DNA from: Hysterangium stoloniferum
Taxonomy: Eukaryota; Basidiomycota; Agaricomycetes; Hysterangiales; Hysterangiaceae
Assembly (NCBI GenBank): GCA_015178975.1
Contig: WHVD01000167.1
Coordinates: 62,001-126,000, forward strand
DNA: 64,000 nucleotides
Reading direction: 5' to 3'
Shown: one piece after another, positions 12,004-23,624 of the stretch
How the letters are laid out: each line of letters starts with the position of its first letter
Numbering within the stretch: the first letter of the stretch is position 1
Position numbers and translations under genes: made by a program
Notes under the pieces: model-generated
What the model was told of the DNA's origin: nothing
What the model saw: only the letters and a program-made list of their open reading frames with translations
The model's database searches: none

Positions 12004-14710
12004 TCACCCCGATGCGACCTTTTCCTTGAGCTGGTCCACCACAGACGGATCAGCGAGGGTGCTGAGATCACCGAGCTGGTCGCCTTCGCCGGCAACGATC
12101 TTGCGCATGATGCGACGCATGATCTGGAGGGAGGAGCGAGCAAAGTATGTATCAGCGGCAGGTTCGAAAGGAAAGGCGAGGCGTGCGACGTACCTTCCCA
12201 CTGCGGGTCTTAGGAAGGTCATAGACGACGTAGATCTTCTTCGGCGCCGCGAAGGGGCCAATGACTTTGCGGACCTGGAGGACAAGTTCCTTGGCGAGGC
12301 CTGATTCGTCATCTTTATTGTAGACGAATTCACTGCAGAAGAAATGGGATCGTAAGAAAAGAGATGAAAGAGATAACCGAGAGGAAGAGAGGAATCGACG
12401 TACGGTTTAAGCGTGACAAAGGCATGGACAGCTTGACCCGTCAACTCGTCCGCCGTTCCAATGACTATTCACAAAAATGAACTAATTGTTTCGAGTAAAA
12501 GGGAAAAAAAAAACGCACCAGCCGTCTCAGCAACACCAGTATGCAAAATGAGTGCCGACTCGATCTCAGCAGTCGAGAGACGATGCCCAGAGACATTAAT
12601 GACATCTACATTTTCATTCCAGAAAAAAACGCATCAGCACAGATTCGATTCAGGGATACGACACCCAACAAACAAACAACGCACCATCAACTCGGCCCTT
12701 GATCCAGATATATCCATCCTTGTCACGAGCCGCACCGTCGCCGGTATAGAACAGCCCGGGATACGGCTTCATGTATGTTTCGAGGTACCTATCACGATCA
12801 CCCTCATATCAATAACCCTAAAATAAGGAACTGAAAACGCTATATACCGCTTATGGTCATTATAAACCGTCCTTGCAATTGAAGGCCATGGAGCCTTGAT
12901 CGCTAGTACACCTTCAACGTTGTTTCCCACTAATTCCTGAAAAAGAAAAAAAAAAGCATCCGACATCATTCATGTCCCACTTTATATCCTCTCCCGTTAC
13001 AGACTAACCTTGCCAGTCGTAGGATCCAAAATTGCGGGCTGGATACCAAAGAACGGAACCGTCGCCGATCCAGGCTTTGTCTCAATGGCACCGGGGAACG
13101 GGGTGATAATGATCGAACCGGTTTCCGTTTGCCTATCATCAACGCCAAAAAAATGAAAGTCAGATTCCACGATCGACGACCACGATTTAACGAATGAAGC
13201 GGGGGAAAAGACACTTGCCAGAACGTATCGACGATGGCGCACTGCCTCTGTCCCACATGGTCATTGTACCAGTGCCACGCCTCGGGGTTGATCGGCTCGC
13301 CGACACTGCCCAGGACACGGAGGGAAGTGAGGTCGTGGCCTTCGACGTGTTGGTGGCCGAGACGGCGGAGGAGCCGGATGGCAGTCGGGGCGCTGTAGAA
13401 GTGGGTGAGTTTGTGCGCTTGGACTGCTTGCCAGTAGCGCGACGGCGTTGGGTAGACGGGCGTGGATTCGAAGACAGTGGTCGTGACGCCGTTCGCGAGG
13501 GGCCCGTAGATGATGTAGCTGTGCGGTGATATTTTATTTTATTTTGCGTCAGTTAGGCGCGTGAGAACGTACGAGTGACCGGTGATCCAGCCGACGTCTG
13601 CCATGCATGCAAACTTGTCCTCGGGGTGGACATCGAAGACGTATTTCAAGGTGATTGCTGCGCCGAGGAGGTATCCACCAGTGGTGTGTACCACACCCTT
13701 TGGCTTACCGGTAGAACCCGAAGTCTACGAAGAGTGATGGATGAGATGGTCAACAGGCGGTTCTCGCTCGGTGTATTTTTAGACCTACATATAGGATGAA
13801 AAGCGGGTCTTCGGAGCTCATGATTTCCGGCGGGCAGTAGTTCGGCACCTTCAGCACTTCCTCGTGCCACCATTTATCTCTTCCTGCCGTCCACGGCACG
13901 GTCTTCCCTGTGCGTTGAAGCACAAGGACGTGCTCGACGAGCGGGCACGACTGCAGCGCAGCATCTACTATCGCCTTGGTAGCGATGGACTTTCCGCCAC
14001 GACGACCCTCGTCGGTGGTGATGACGACGCGGCACTTGCAGTCCTGCACACGGTCGCGCAAGGACTCTGCAGAGAAGCCGGCGAAAACGACCGAGTGGAC
14101 CGCGCCAATGCGGGCGCAGGCCAAGAATGCGGCGGCGGCCTGCCATGTCATGGGGAGGTATATAGAGACGGTGTCGCCCTTCTTGACACCGAAGGATTTT
14201 AGGACATTGGCAATCGAGCAGACCTCGCGGAGGAGCTCTGCATAGGTGATGATGCGGCCTTCGCCCGGCTCATCCGCTTCGTAGATGATGGCGGTCTGTG
14301 AGACGAATGGTAAGATGGAATAGATTACACGCCAGGACTGCACTGCCTGCGAACCTTGTCGGGATTTTTGAAGGCCCATCTGTCGACACAATTGTATGAC
14401 GCATTCAAGCCGCCTTCGGGGAACCAGACGATGTCGCCGTTCTCGAAGCTGCCTGAGCGCACGGTCTTGAATGGGCGATCCCAATCAAGAGTCTCACGAG
14501 CGATCTACAGGGATATCAACATGGTTTGATTGAACCAGTCTGGCTTGGACACACCTTTGCCCACCATTCATCTGACTGATCACCGACGGTCAATGTGTGG
14601 TGCTGCTCGTACTCTGTCCTGCTCGGACCAATGTGAGGAGTGGGTCTGCCGTCTGTGCCCTTGACACGGGGAGCAATGGGGTGAATAGCAATATCTTGTG
14701 CGTCGGCCAT
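12004..14710 (-). CDS. Acetyl-CoA synthetase
   Basis: AMP-forming acetate:CoA ligase (FacA/Acs family); makes acetyl-CoA from acetate, ATP and CoA in cytosol/nucleus. Predicted 662 aa, usual for the family. Exons (complement): 14555-14710, 14355-14504, 13789-14295, 13573-13724, 13219-13518, 13009-13132, 12848-12936, 12685-12788, 12519-12605, 12404-12464, 12194-12332, 12004-12123; all phases agree. Motifs: P-loop-like [18 protein letters not shown] (about residue 272), [38 protein letters not shown], and the C-terminal TRSGKIMRR with catalytic Lys near 623, the residue acetylated in bacterial homologues. The intron 13133-13218 needs a GC donor (TTCTG then GCAAGT) to yield DTFWQTETG. Confidence 0.95.
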
Positions 14711-16408
14711 GGCAGGAAGTGGTGAAGGAAAGACAGTCTTGATGGGATATATATATACACTGACAGCTCGACTTTAAACAAAAAGTTAAATACGGAGAGC
14801 CGTGGGCCCGTGACCCCGCTCCGTACTTTGAGCGCTCTTGCCACTTGACTTTTGTGCAACAGTCACCCCAGCCGGCCTTCCGTTCTTGGATGGGTTCGCT
14901 GGTAAGAAATGAAGACCCACCTGCCATTTCACAGCAATGAAATCCCAGTCTCCCGCCGCAGTACTTCTACATTCACTGGGGATCCAAAGGTCAGACGCTG
15001 AATCGCAGATCTCATTCTCAAGCCTTCAGTGTCGAGTTATAGTTGGGGGTGACTTTGTTCCCTGCTGCGATCAGGTCGCATCACTGAAATTGATGATTGA
15101 TCATGTGACAATCTGTTATGTTGGCAGTTCAGCCTTGAAATACAGTCTATAATACAGGTGATATACTGCCAAGTCGCCACGCTCAGGCGAGGCATATTCT
15201 GAAGTTCGTTCTCCGACGCCCGATTCGCGCTTCTTGACATTGACATATATCTATATATTCACTGTTCATTTTCATAAAAGTCTCCAATATATCCAAGTCA
15301 TGCCTTGTAACATGGTGTCTACACGCTTCCGCCACGGTCTTCCGAAATGATGTGCCAGTCGTGCACGATAAACTTGGTTAGGCTCCGATCAATACACAGC
15401 ATTCCGGATGAGCGTGTGAAAATATCTCCGACCCTGCATGTATCCGTGACGTCGGTGTACTTGCCTGTTGTCCAGATATCTTGTCGGTATCCAAGTCTCT
15501 CTTGCCGTATACCCACGTTCCTGTCCAGTCCACTGTCCGTGATGCCCCCTAATTAGCTTCCGCTCAGGTTACGTCCGCTTGAACGGTAGCTGAGCGTTCG
15601 ACTGTCACCCTTGTTACCTTGATCGGTGAAGACGTTGTCTGATAATTTTTCAAGACCATTTCAAAAGGCAAAAATATAAATAAAATACCGCCACCCCTAG
15701 CAATAGACCCAATGTTTGAAGAACTGAAACCTTCAGTGCTGGGAAGATTTGCCGAGTCGTCATGGATTTTCCAAAAATAGCACCGAAAAAAAGAACAATC
15801 TTGAACCAAACTTTGACGATCTAAACGCTATGTTTGGGATTGAGTCTTGTCGTGATCTTGTTCGTCGCAAGACTTGAGTCAGTGTTCGTCCGCCGGGTGA
15901 AAAACTTGTTGATAATTTTTGAATCCAGTTCTGCCTTGAAGTAGTAAACCAGCTTGCCATTGTTTCAGTTACGTGCTTATTTTTAACCGCATATCGATAT
16001 CCCTTTTGTTAGAATTTTGGATATTCCAAGATAGTACTACCACTTCATGCCCGCCACCATACGACAACATACAACCTCGAGCCCCAAATCCGAGGGTCAA
16101 CGCGTGAAAAAATAAGACTAGTTACACAAGGAAAAAAAAACACTCTTTTATTCAACAACGCTCGGTTAAAAAAGGGAGTCGAGCTACGCGAAATATTTCC
16201 GCATTTCCAAACAAATCATAACAGGTACATGAATCCTGAATCGTGATCATAACATGACGAACCTCCGGTATAACATTCATAGCATACATATATATATTCC
16301 AACACCCGTCTCGAATATTTTTGGCTCTCTCCAAAATTTCAATGACTTGGTGATATCCGCTGTATATGAGTAGGGTATATGAGTAGGGTAGCGTCCGCGG
16401 GGGGCCAG
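14711..16408. promoter_or_regulatory. Upstream region of acetyl-CoA synthetase; no gene seen
   Basis: A TATATATATA run at about 14744-14755 lies 35-45 nt upstream of the synthetase start on its strand and may act as its TATA element, although the 5' UTR would then be very short. The rest of the 1.7 kb has only unsupported short ORFs (for example 15347-15556) and a small direct repeat of GTATATGAGTAGG near 16364-16390. Confidence 0.45.
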
Positions 16409-19308
16409 TTAAGAGTCGCCAGTCCGCTTTCGTGAGGCCCGGCCGCGGTTGTATTCACCATGGCCTCTCTTCTCTTGATGTTTTTCCAGACCAACTTCTG
16501 TCGTGTAGTAGCTGCCGCAATCGTGACAAACGTTATCTGTTTAAGAAGGTCAAAACATCTTCCCTTAAATAATGACTGATCATAGACTTACATGTCGGGT
16601 GTTTTTGTAACATATGTTCCTGAAAAGATAAACAAAAAACGCGTGAGATGACATGTAGCCACGCCGCTTGCCCACACTGACAATAGATTCAGATTTGCCA
16701 GATATTTTCTTGTGACACATGGCGCAGTCCCATTTTCCAAATGCCGCTTTCTCTGGCTTCGGAGGAGGTGCAGGGGGCGGTGTTGGACCACGATGGTTCG
16801 GTGCTCGCATAGAAGGCCCACGTTGAGCCGGAGGAGTACGTTCTCGACGATTTGATGCTTTGATGAATCCAGGCTGAGCAGGGGGAGGCGTGGGATCACG
16901 ACGACTCGGTGCTCTGACTGACGCGGGTTGAGCAGGTGGAGGATGGGGATGGTTGAGACTGGCACGAGTGCTGCCGTTAGCGTGGCCTGAACGGTATTCA
17001 TCGGGTAATGCCTCTCTTTTACGGGTCGAGCTATCTCGTCTGACAGGTCGAGTATCCATAACTGGTTGTCCAGAACGGGAGTTCTAGAAGCGATGAGACG
17101 GAAGATTAAAACCGTGGTATGAAATAACGTTACCGCGCGTGGCCTAGCTTGATCGGCAACACTGTTCGAGAGCGAAGGACGTACATTGTGACCTTGCCCT
17201 GTGCATTATCGGTAAGTTTATAAAGATCAAATTGATACTTTGACGTACGGGACAAACTTTGTCGTTCACCATCCATGCCGTTCTCATGAGCGAGGGAGCT
17301 TGCGGATTCCATAGCTTGTCGGTTGGAGGCAGAAGATCCAGCCTCCCGTCTGTGCCCTGGCGAGTTGCATAAGGAAATGCGCGACTCCAAAATCTCTCAA
17401 AAAATATACCATTTGTCCCCTGCTCAAACGCGCCTTCTTTTTCTTTCATAGAGCCTCCTATTATTAGATATTTGAACGACAATTCTCCAGAACTCTGCCT
17501 ACATCGAACTTACTTCGGGATCCACCTTTGGCTATAACCCAGTATCCGGATAGTTAGCGAGACTTCACACATGAAAGCAGGAGAATACACACGAGGATCT
17601 AATTTGGCTGCTTGTTGATAATGGTCCGGAATACCTATTTGGAATTAATATTGCAAAAGATGTGGTAGTTCCTCGATATCAACAAGCCAGTCACTTACGA
17701 TGGGGGCCGTCTTGCTCCTCATCGTATGAGGAGTCTGTGCCGTTATCCTAAAGGGTGTTAGGTAATACTTAATTATTATAGGCCGCCTAAACACGATGAG
17801 AGTACTTACTGGCCATGGTGCGGTGTCTGAGTATTGTTGTGTGCCTTTACGGACATCTGCTTGGGAAGTCGCACGCTCTAACGCGCGAAATGAAATTCAA
17901 AAGAGAAATACTCACTCGATGAAGCGGGAGGGATTCCTTTAATGGCAAACTTCATTGTTCGGAACAGGTGAGTGATGCCGTTGAACATTCCCGACACCTC
18001 CAAATCATTCTTTGAGATCACACGGGATCTAAGCTTGCTTTTACGGAGTGTCCTACGTAAGTCATCAAATTCCAAGACGACACGATCTATAGTTGGCCGC
18101 ATAGTTGGGTCGTCTCGAGTCATGCTTTCAACCAATGGGAAAAGGAAATCAAAGCCATATTTAGACTGATATGCATAATCAGTGTGTGGGTTTGGTTAGA
18201 ATCATCACGTAGATAGCGTACGACTACGAATTGTGATTTTATCATGTTCCCAATGAGATAGACATCTGTCGCGAATGGATCATGGTGTTGTTCCATGCCG
18301 GCGCCTTGAAATTCGGGAACACTTCTGTCACTAGCGTGTTCGGGCATGGCGGATGGGGGCCCTCGGGAGGGATCAAACTGTTGGGACAGGGCGAAATTGC
18401 AGAGATAATATGTCGGTCTGTATTCTGTCCGAGAGTAATGTTTGGCTTTCCGGCTAATATTCATCGGCAAACGGTCCAGCAACACGGGATGAAAGCCATC
18501 TGGATAAAGTCCTGTCCCATCCATCATGATGTTTTCAGCGGTGCAGTTTCTGTACAAATTCACAGCATGTAGTTAAAGAGGTCTTGCTTGACATACCGAT
18601 GGGCTATATCATGTCGATGCATAAAGTCAAGACCCTGGAATAGATGTTTTTGATACAACAAGTTAGGACAAGAATAGATAAACTTACTTCCAGAATTTGC
18701 CCAATAAAATCAATGACTTCCCCAACCGTTAAAAACCTTGGCTTATCAAATGGCCGTAGAAAAGGCGTGACTAATATCAGATCTCCGGTGTCTGGCTCTG
18801 AAAGAACATCATAAAGCGGCACGCAATGATTCTCTGGATCTCTCATGAGGTCTTCGTTGGAGAAGTATTTCATAATGGCCACTTCTGGATGTTCTTCGGG
18901 AGGGATGTCAGACTTGGATATCTGGATCCGCTTAAGCAAGGTCATTTTTCGATCTGCGCCGCGCATGGCGTCCATCGTGAAATATGCTCGCTAGCCGCGG
19001 ATAATCATGAACATCGCGGGTCATTGGCAGCAACGCGATTCACGCACAGTTATAGGCGTCGGCCAGCCATCTTCAAAGAACCGAGGATGCTTGCCTCTCC
19101 TCTCCCAGGATGGCCTCCAATTCCTATTATAACGGCCACGCAGCAAGTACCCACACTCCGCCAGCCATTCTTGTCTATCTCGCCAGTAAACCTCGCCAGC
19201 ATTCAAGATCGCCGGGTCATCCTTCTTGTGAAAGCCATCGAATGGGATAGCGTCCACTCGTCGCGTCTCATGGACGCGTGAGTCGTCGTCATCGTTAGTA
19301 TCGCTCAT
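16409..19308 (-). CDS. Pseudokinase with two C-terminal C2H2 zinc fingers
   Basis: Predicted 702-aa protein from 15 exons (complement): 19048-19308, 18688-18990, 18597-18634, 18228-18549, 17916-18165, 17810-17856, 17699-17747, 17593-17634, 17514-17531, 17410-17457, 17249-17356, 17134-17198, 16682-17083, 16592-16619, 16409-16536; every junction keeps frame. The first ~390 residues match the basidiomycete kinase-like family (YLLRGRY, LVTPFLRPFDKPRF, GLDFMHRHDIAHR, FATDVYLIGNMI). The catalytic HRD reads HRN (Asn202) and DFG reads NFA (Asn252), so phosphotransfer is unlikely. A disordered Ser/Arg/Pro-rich segment follows, then C637-x2-C-x12-H-x4-H and C664-x2-C-x12-H-x5-H fingers and a basic tail. 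Role unknown; the acceptor of exon 6 (17856) has an in-frame alternative at 17877. Two separate genes remain possible. Confidence 0.72.
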
Positions 19309-19823
19309 CGTATGTAGAAATTAAGAGTACAAGGTATGTTGACTAGTGGCGGCACGTGGAGCCAAGGTATAAAAGTGTGGCGGTTCTCCGATCACTGCCG
19401 CCATTTTCTGCTCTGCCTTATACTTAGCGATTTAACCTTTGTTTCGAAACCGTGCGAATTGATGGTAAGCGACAACTTAAAATTTCTGTAATTATGAGAA
19501 GTCTACTAGGTTTTAGCAATGTCTTTGAAGTTGACATGTCATTACCGATATCATATCATAAAAATAAGGTCTGAAGGATGATAAGAATATACTTCCTCCA
19601 GGGGTGTCAAGGGGTTTTAATATTACGAACAGAAGGAAATTAGGTTATCCACAGCCAAAAATAGAAATGTAGATGTGCTCATGTTATTTGTACATACGAG
19701 TGAAACTTAGCTATACAAAAATAAAATACCCTGTACAATGCAACATACTTTTAACATGAACCTGAGCAATATAATAATATTAAAGAACCAAGGCCGCAAG
19801 GCTTTCAACGGATATCATAATCA
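19309..19823. other. Intergenic, AT-rich
   Basis: 515 bp between the pseudokinase start and the PDK1-type gene stop. No ORF, repeat or RNA gene was recognised. It should hold the promoter of the former and the polyadenylation region of the latter. Confidence 0.6.
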
Positions 19824-22164
19824 TCAATCGTGGGATTGAGACATAAGTCGGTCTATTTCGCTGATCCACCTTTGAGCCTCAGGAGAGTCGTGTATTTTAT
19901 ATACAAACGTCTTGTCATGCTGTCATCGAAATCTGAGACCTTTCAAGAGCATTAAGAGAGCCATACGGACACGCACTGTCGCTAACACAAGGTTGTGTCC
20001 TCCTTGTAGCACAGCACTAATTATCCTACTTCCTGGTCTGGGGCCAGCATAATCCATGGGGAAAACAAATTCCTGTTTAACTACCAAGGCAGTCCCGTTT
20101 TGTTTTGCTTTGACGCAAAAAATGCGTGACTTGTTAGTAAGTGCTAGTGTCCGCTGTTCTGTCCGCTGGAATAATCGATGGCCAATCCTCACTTGTACGA
20201 CTGTAACCAACCTAACTATTTCGGAAGGAAGGAGAACGGTGGGCCTGTTGAGAACATTAGAATATCATCGGAAAATATACTGAATACGAACCAAGGAAGA
20301 ACTTTCGTAACATTGACGTGCTCGGTATCAATTATGCGATCAGGTATATCGCTGTCCTCTTCTTCATTCGGTATATGTATCACCTTGGAATTTCCAAACA
20401 CGGTTGGTCGATCATCAGAGAAGTCGATGGATTTCTCTTGAATGGTTTGAGGTGACACTAACGTGCCTCTAATTAGTGATTTCGTGAGTGACGGTTGTAT
20501 TATGATCTCTCCATTCTGATATTCGTTCCGTGAGCCTTCTGCCTGTTCTCTTTCCTCCTGGAACTCAGGTTCGGATCGCATACCGTCGTTTTCCACATTT
20601 ATCACGCTGAATTCCCGGATGAATGTATCCCAGGGAATCCCCCCCGCCAGTTTCTCTTTTTCCTCTTCAGCTCTTGGGGGTATTTTCACTAAACCACATT
20701 CAATTGGAACCGGCAGATCGGCCCAAAGTGATGCCCAATCAATATAATCCCCGGGATGGATCTTCAATTCTGCTTCCGACGACTGATTACGAGTGAAGAA
20801 CGGATGATTGCGAAGCTTATCGGGGGAGGACTTTGGTGGGACACCTATTCGTTCCGAAGGGTCGGTTACCTAGGTATTTATTTCAACACTGGGCGTAGAA
20901 ATCAGCCAAACGGCCACTGACAATGATCTGTTGAACTAGATCCTTTGCATCTGCATTAAATCCTTCGGGGAAAGTATAGTCCAGCGCTTCAATCTTCTTG
21001 AAGCTAAGGTAGTCGGTGAGCGCTAGGAAAGGCGACTGGCCGACAAGGAGAAAGTATATGATGCAGCCAATCGCCCAGATATCTGAACTTGTAGATACGG
21101 GATATAAGTGGAAGAATTGAGTGATTGATAATATTATGGATGAACCTTTGACCAGTTGTTTTTTTCTCCCCATAGAGCAACTCTGGAGAAACATAAGCCG
21201 CAGTCCCCACGAAAGTACTTGTCCGAGGCGCTATTGCAGCAGAAAATCAATTTTAGAACACAAGGTGCATCTGATTTCCCTACATAGGTCGAGATCTTTC
21301 GAAATATACGCCGATCCGAAATCAGCTAGCTTTATCCGCATATTCTGATCAAGGAGGACATTTTCAGGTTTCAGATCACGGTGAAGAACTCCTTTGGTAT
21401 GCATCCATTGAACGGTATCAACAATTTGTGCGGCGTAATATCGGGCGCAGGATACGGAAAATGAGCCGACGCTTTTGACGAGCTCCCTGAGATCCCCGTT
21501 TGTCGCCAAGGATAATACCAAATCTAGGTATTTAGATCATCAATCGTTGACATCCATTCCTTTGGGAACCACGCACATAACGAGGTGGCATCATGGAACG
21601 CCGAATATAGTCGTACCATACCTGGATGGTCTCCCGCACTCAACAAGGCCAAAGCATTCTTTTCAACGACGGCGGATTGTGTCATTTTTTCTTTGACCAA
21701 CTGCGCCTTGTTAAGAACCTTTATTGCATAACGCCTTCCAGTTGGAGGGTATACCGCCTCTACAACCTGTACAACTAGAGCATGAGGTTACATGTGGATA
21801 TCGGTTCAAATATAAACAGTACAATGGACCAAGAACCCTCGCCAATTTCTTCCCCAAATTCAAAGTCATCCGGAGATGTCATTCGCGGACGGGTGTTGGG
21901 GGATGGTGCGGGGGATCTCAACATCCTCGGTGTTAACAGTCCACTGGTCTCTTCTGATTCAGGATTAAAACGACGCGACAGCCACGTAGGCGGCCGTCCC
22001 CTGCTTTCTGTTGGAGTTGAGGGTCCCGAAGAAGGTTGATGAAGCATTGAAGGGGCGATTAGTGATGACGAAGAGGACACAGTTGAAATGACCGATGGGT
22101 TGCGACATAATGACGCCTGGCTAGCATACTGTGAGCCTGACGATTCGGGATCTGGATGTCCCAT
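19824..22164 (-). CDS. PDK1/Pkh-type AGC master kinase with C-terminal PH-like region
   Basis: Predicted 654-aa serine/threonine kinase that phosphorylates the activation loop of other AGC kinases (known for the family). Exons (complement): 21823-22164, 21577-21766, 21284-21523, 21146-21230, 20922-21087, 20292-20869, 19977-20244, 19824-19919; all phases agree. A Ser/Pro-rich N-terminus precedes DFEFGEEIGEGSWS, VEAVYPPTGRRYAIKVL (ATP-binding Lys), LHRDLKPENVLLD (near residue 224), LADFGSAYI, STFVGTAAYVSPELL and SSDIWAIGCIIYFLLVGQSPF. After about residue 535 come GHRLFQRTEQRTLALTN and KTFVYKIHDSPEAQRWISEID, typical of the PDK1 PH domain. The first intron has an unusual GTACTG donor. The start is the first ATG in frame after an upstream ORF. 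Confidence 0.9.
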
Positions 22165-22179
22165 TGCTCCAGAGAAATA

Positions 22180-22302
22180 TCAGCCAGTTCGCAAAAAGCG
22201 AGGCGAATAACTCTTCGTGTTCGACCTACTTAGCCTGCTATCTGGCCGAGACGGAGCGGCTTCAATTTGAATAGTCGGCGAGATCAAGGTGAACTTTGAC
22301 AT
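22180..22302 (-). promoter_or_regulatory. Upstream ORF (40 codons) before the PDK1-type gene
   Basis: An ATG-started 40-codon ORF ends with TGA 15 nt before the PDK1-type start codon and lies in a different frame. No splice that joins it in frame to the main ORF was found. It may act as a translational uORF if the transcript starts upstream of 22302. Confidence 0.4.
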
Positions 22303-22439
22303 AAGATCGACTCTGAGTTTGAAAATACTTCTGATTTCAAGCGGAGATTAGATTTTAACTGTGCACATACCCCCCACAAGTGTCAACAATTGTAAGTATT
22401 TAGGACATGTGATCTAACTTACATATGCTTTATTAATTA

Positions 22440-22745
22440 TTTATAATTCTACAAGGGTGAACCTATGGGGGGGGAAGCCTCCCATGTATCCCACAACTTT
22501 TCTCTGAGTATCAACAATTCTAAGCATTTAGCAGAGCATGTGATCTGTGTTAAGATATAAACAAGGGGGCAAAAGGGGATGATTTTGGAGGTCTGAAAAT
22601 GGTGAATTGTACTAATTGGGGGTCCAATTCTATAAGGCAAAGTGGAGCTTAGCTTCAATGTATGTGTTGCACCCTTGCATGAACTGTTAGGGTGCTCTGG
22701 TATTTCAAACAGAGTGGATAGTATGATAAAGACTAAAGACAACAC
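22440..22745. repeat. Degenerate LTR relic
   Basis: Contains a decayed form of the LTR core found elsewhere in the window (TTAGCTTCAATGTATGTG, then TTGCACCCTTGCAT) and marks the host/transposon border. Ends cannot be placed precisely. Confidence 0.4.
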
Positions 22746-22791
22746 TTAGCTCAATCAACCAGAGGGCCAAAAATACTAAGCATTGTAGAGT

Positions 22792-23260
22792 TGTTATGTA
22801 AGCACAGGGCTCATGGGTGGGTCTCCAGGGAAACCTGCAGAAGTTCCAGGAAGGACATGGCTTCAGCTTATGTGCTGCACCTTCACAGATCACATTGTCC
22901 AATTTCAAATAGGAGTGGACAGGAAATCTATGGGTTCTGAGAATATGCAAAGTGCAAGAGACAAATAGAAAATAAGTTGATTTTCTGATCAAATTGTATG
23001 TACAAATAACTACTGGACTATATAGACTAGTAGACTATTGTACTACTAACTTAGACATACAAAAAAGACATATCAAGAGTACAATAACACAATAAAACAG
23101 ATGTCAAATACATAGGGAAACATGGTAAACTAAACCAGATGACAAATGGGCAAAGACGGATTGAGAACAAGGGGGTAAATGTTTGGGTAGGGTCTGGTAC
23201 ATCATTCATATAGTCAGCAGGTCTAGAATGGGGTCCAGGTCCTGGCAGGTTTTCTGGTCA
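22792..23260 (-). repeat. Family-Y LTR copy, diverged (edge of element Y1)
   Basis: Starts TGTTATGTAAGC, shares GGTGGGTCTCC and the GGCTTCAGCTTAT core with the family-Y LTRs at 24218 and 58318, and ends in TTTCTGGTCA, lacking the final TAACA. It abuts a second truncated LTR. Confidence 0.55.
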
Positions 23261-23515
23261 TGTTAAGGAGTGCACACAGAGCTTATTGGAGGGTTTCCGG
23301 AGAAACCTGTGGGAAAGCTGGTAGGACTTGGCTTCAGCTTATAGGCTGCGCCCTCATAAGATTGTCTCATCCAATTTCAGACAGGTGGATGGGAATCCTG
23401 GAGAGTCTGGGAGTAGTTGGTGGGTTGAGAGGTTGGAGGGTTGACTGTGGGAATCCCACGGAGGTTGAGGGGTCGGGTGGTGGTGGGTTGGAGGTCGAGT
23501 GATAGATACATACAT
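23261..23515 (-). repeat. Truncated family-Y LTR
   Basis: Begins TGTTAAGGAGTG and contains the core GGACTTGGCTTCAGCTTATAGG; by comparison with 58318-59137, roughly the last two thirds are deleted. It joins directly to the promoter of the antisense accessory gene of Y1, so the polypurine tract is lost. Confidence 0.55.
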
Positions 23516-23624
23516 GTATGTGTCAGAGAGTCACATGATCTGGAAGGTAAGGTTCAGATGTGATGAGCCTATATAAAAAATTGAAAAAATAAAAATTTCT
23601 TCTTCTTTATTACCCCCATCATCA

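Noticed and set aside
15319-15809. ORFs on both strands upstream of the synthetase gene
   Set aside because: All are under 82 codons, overlap each other, have no family resemblance and no consistent splice sites.
17857-17915. 38-nt intron ending at 17878 in the pseudokinase gene
   Set aside because: It keeps frame but is shorter than the other introns here; the 59-nt alternative ending at 17857 was preferred, without proof.
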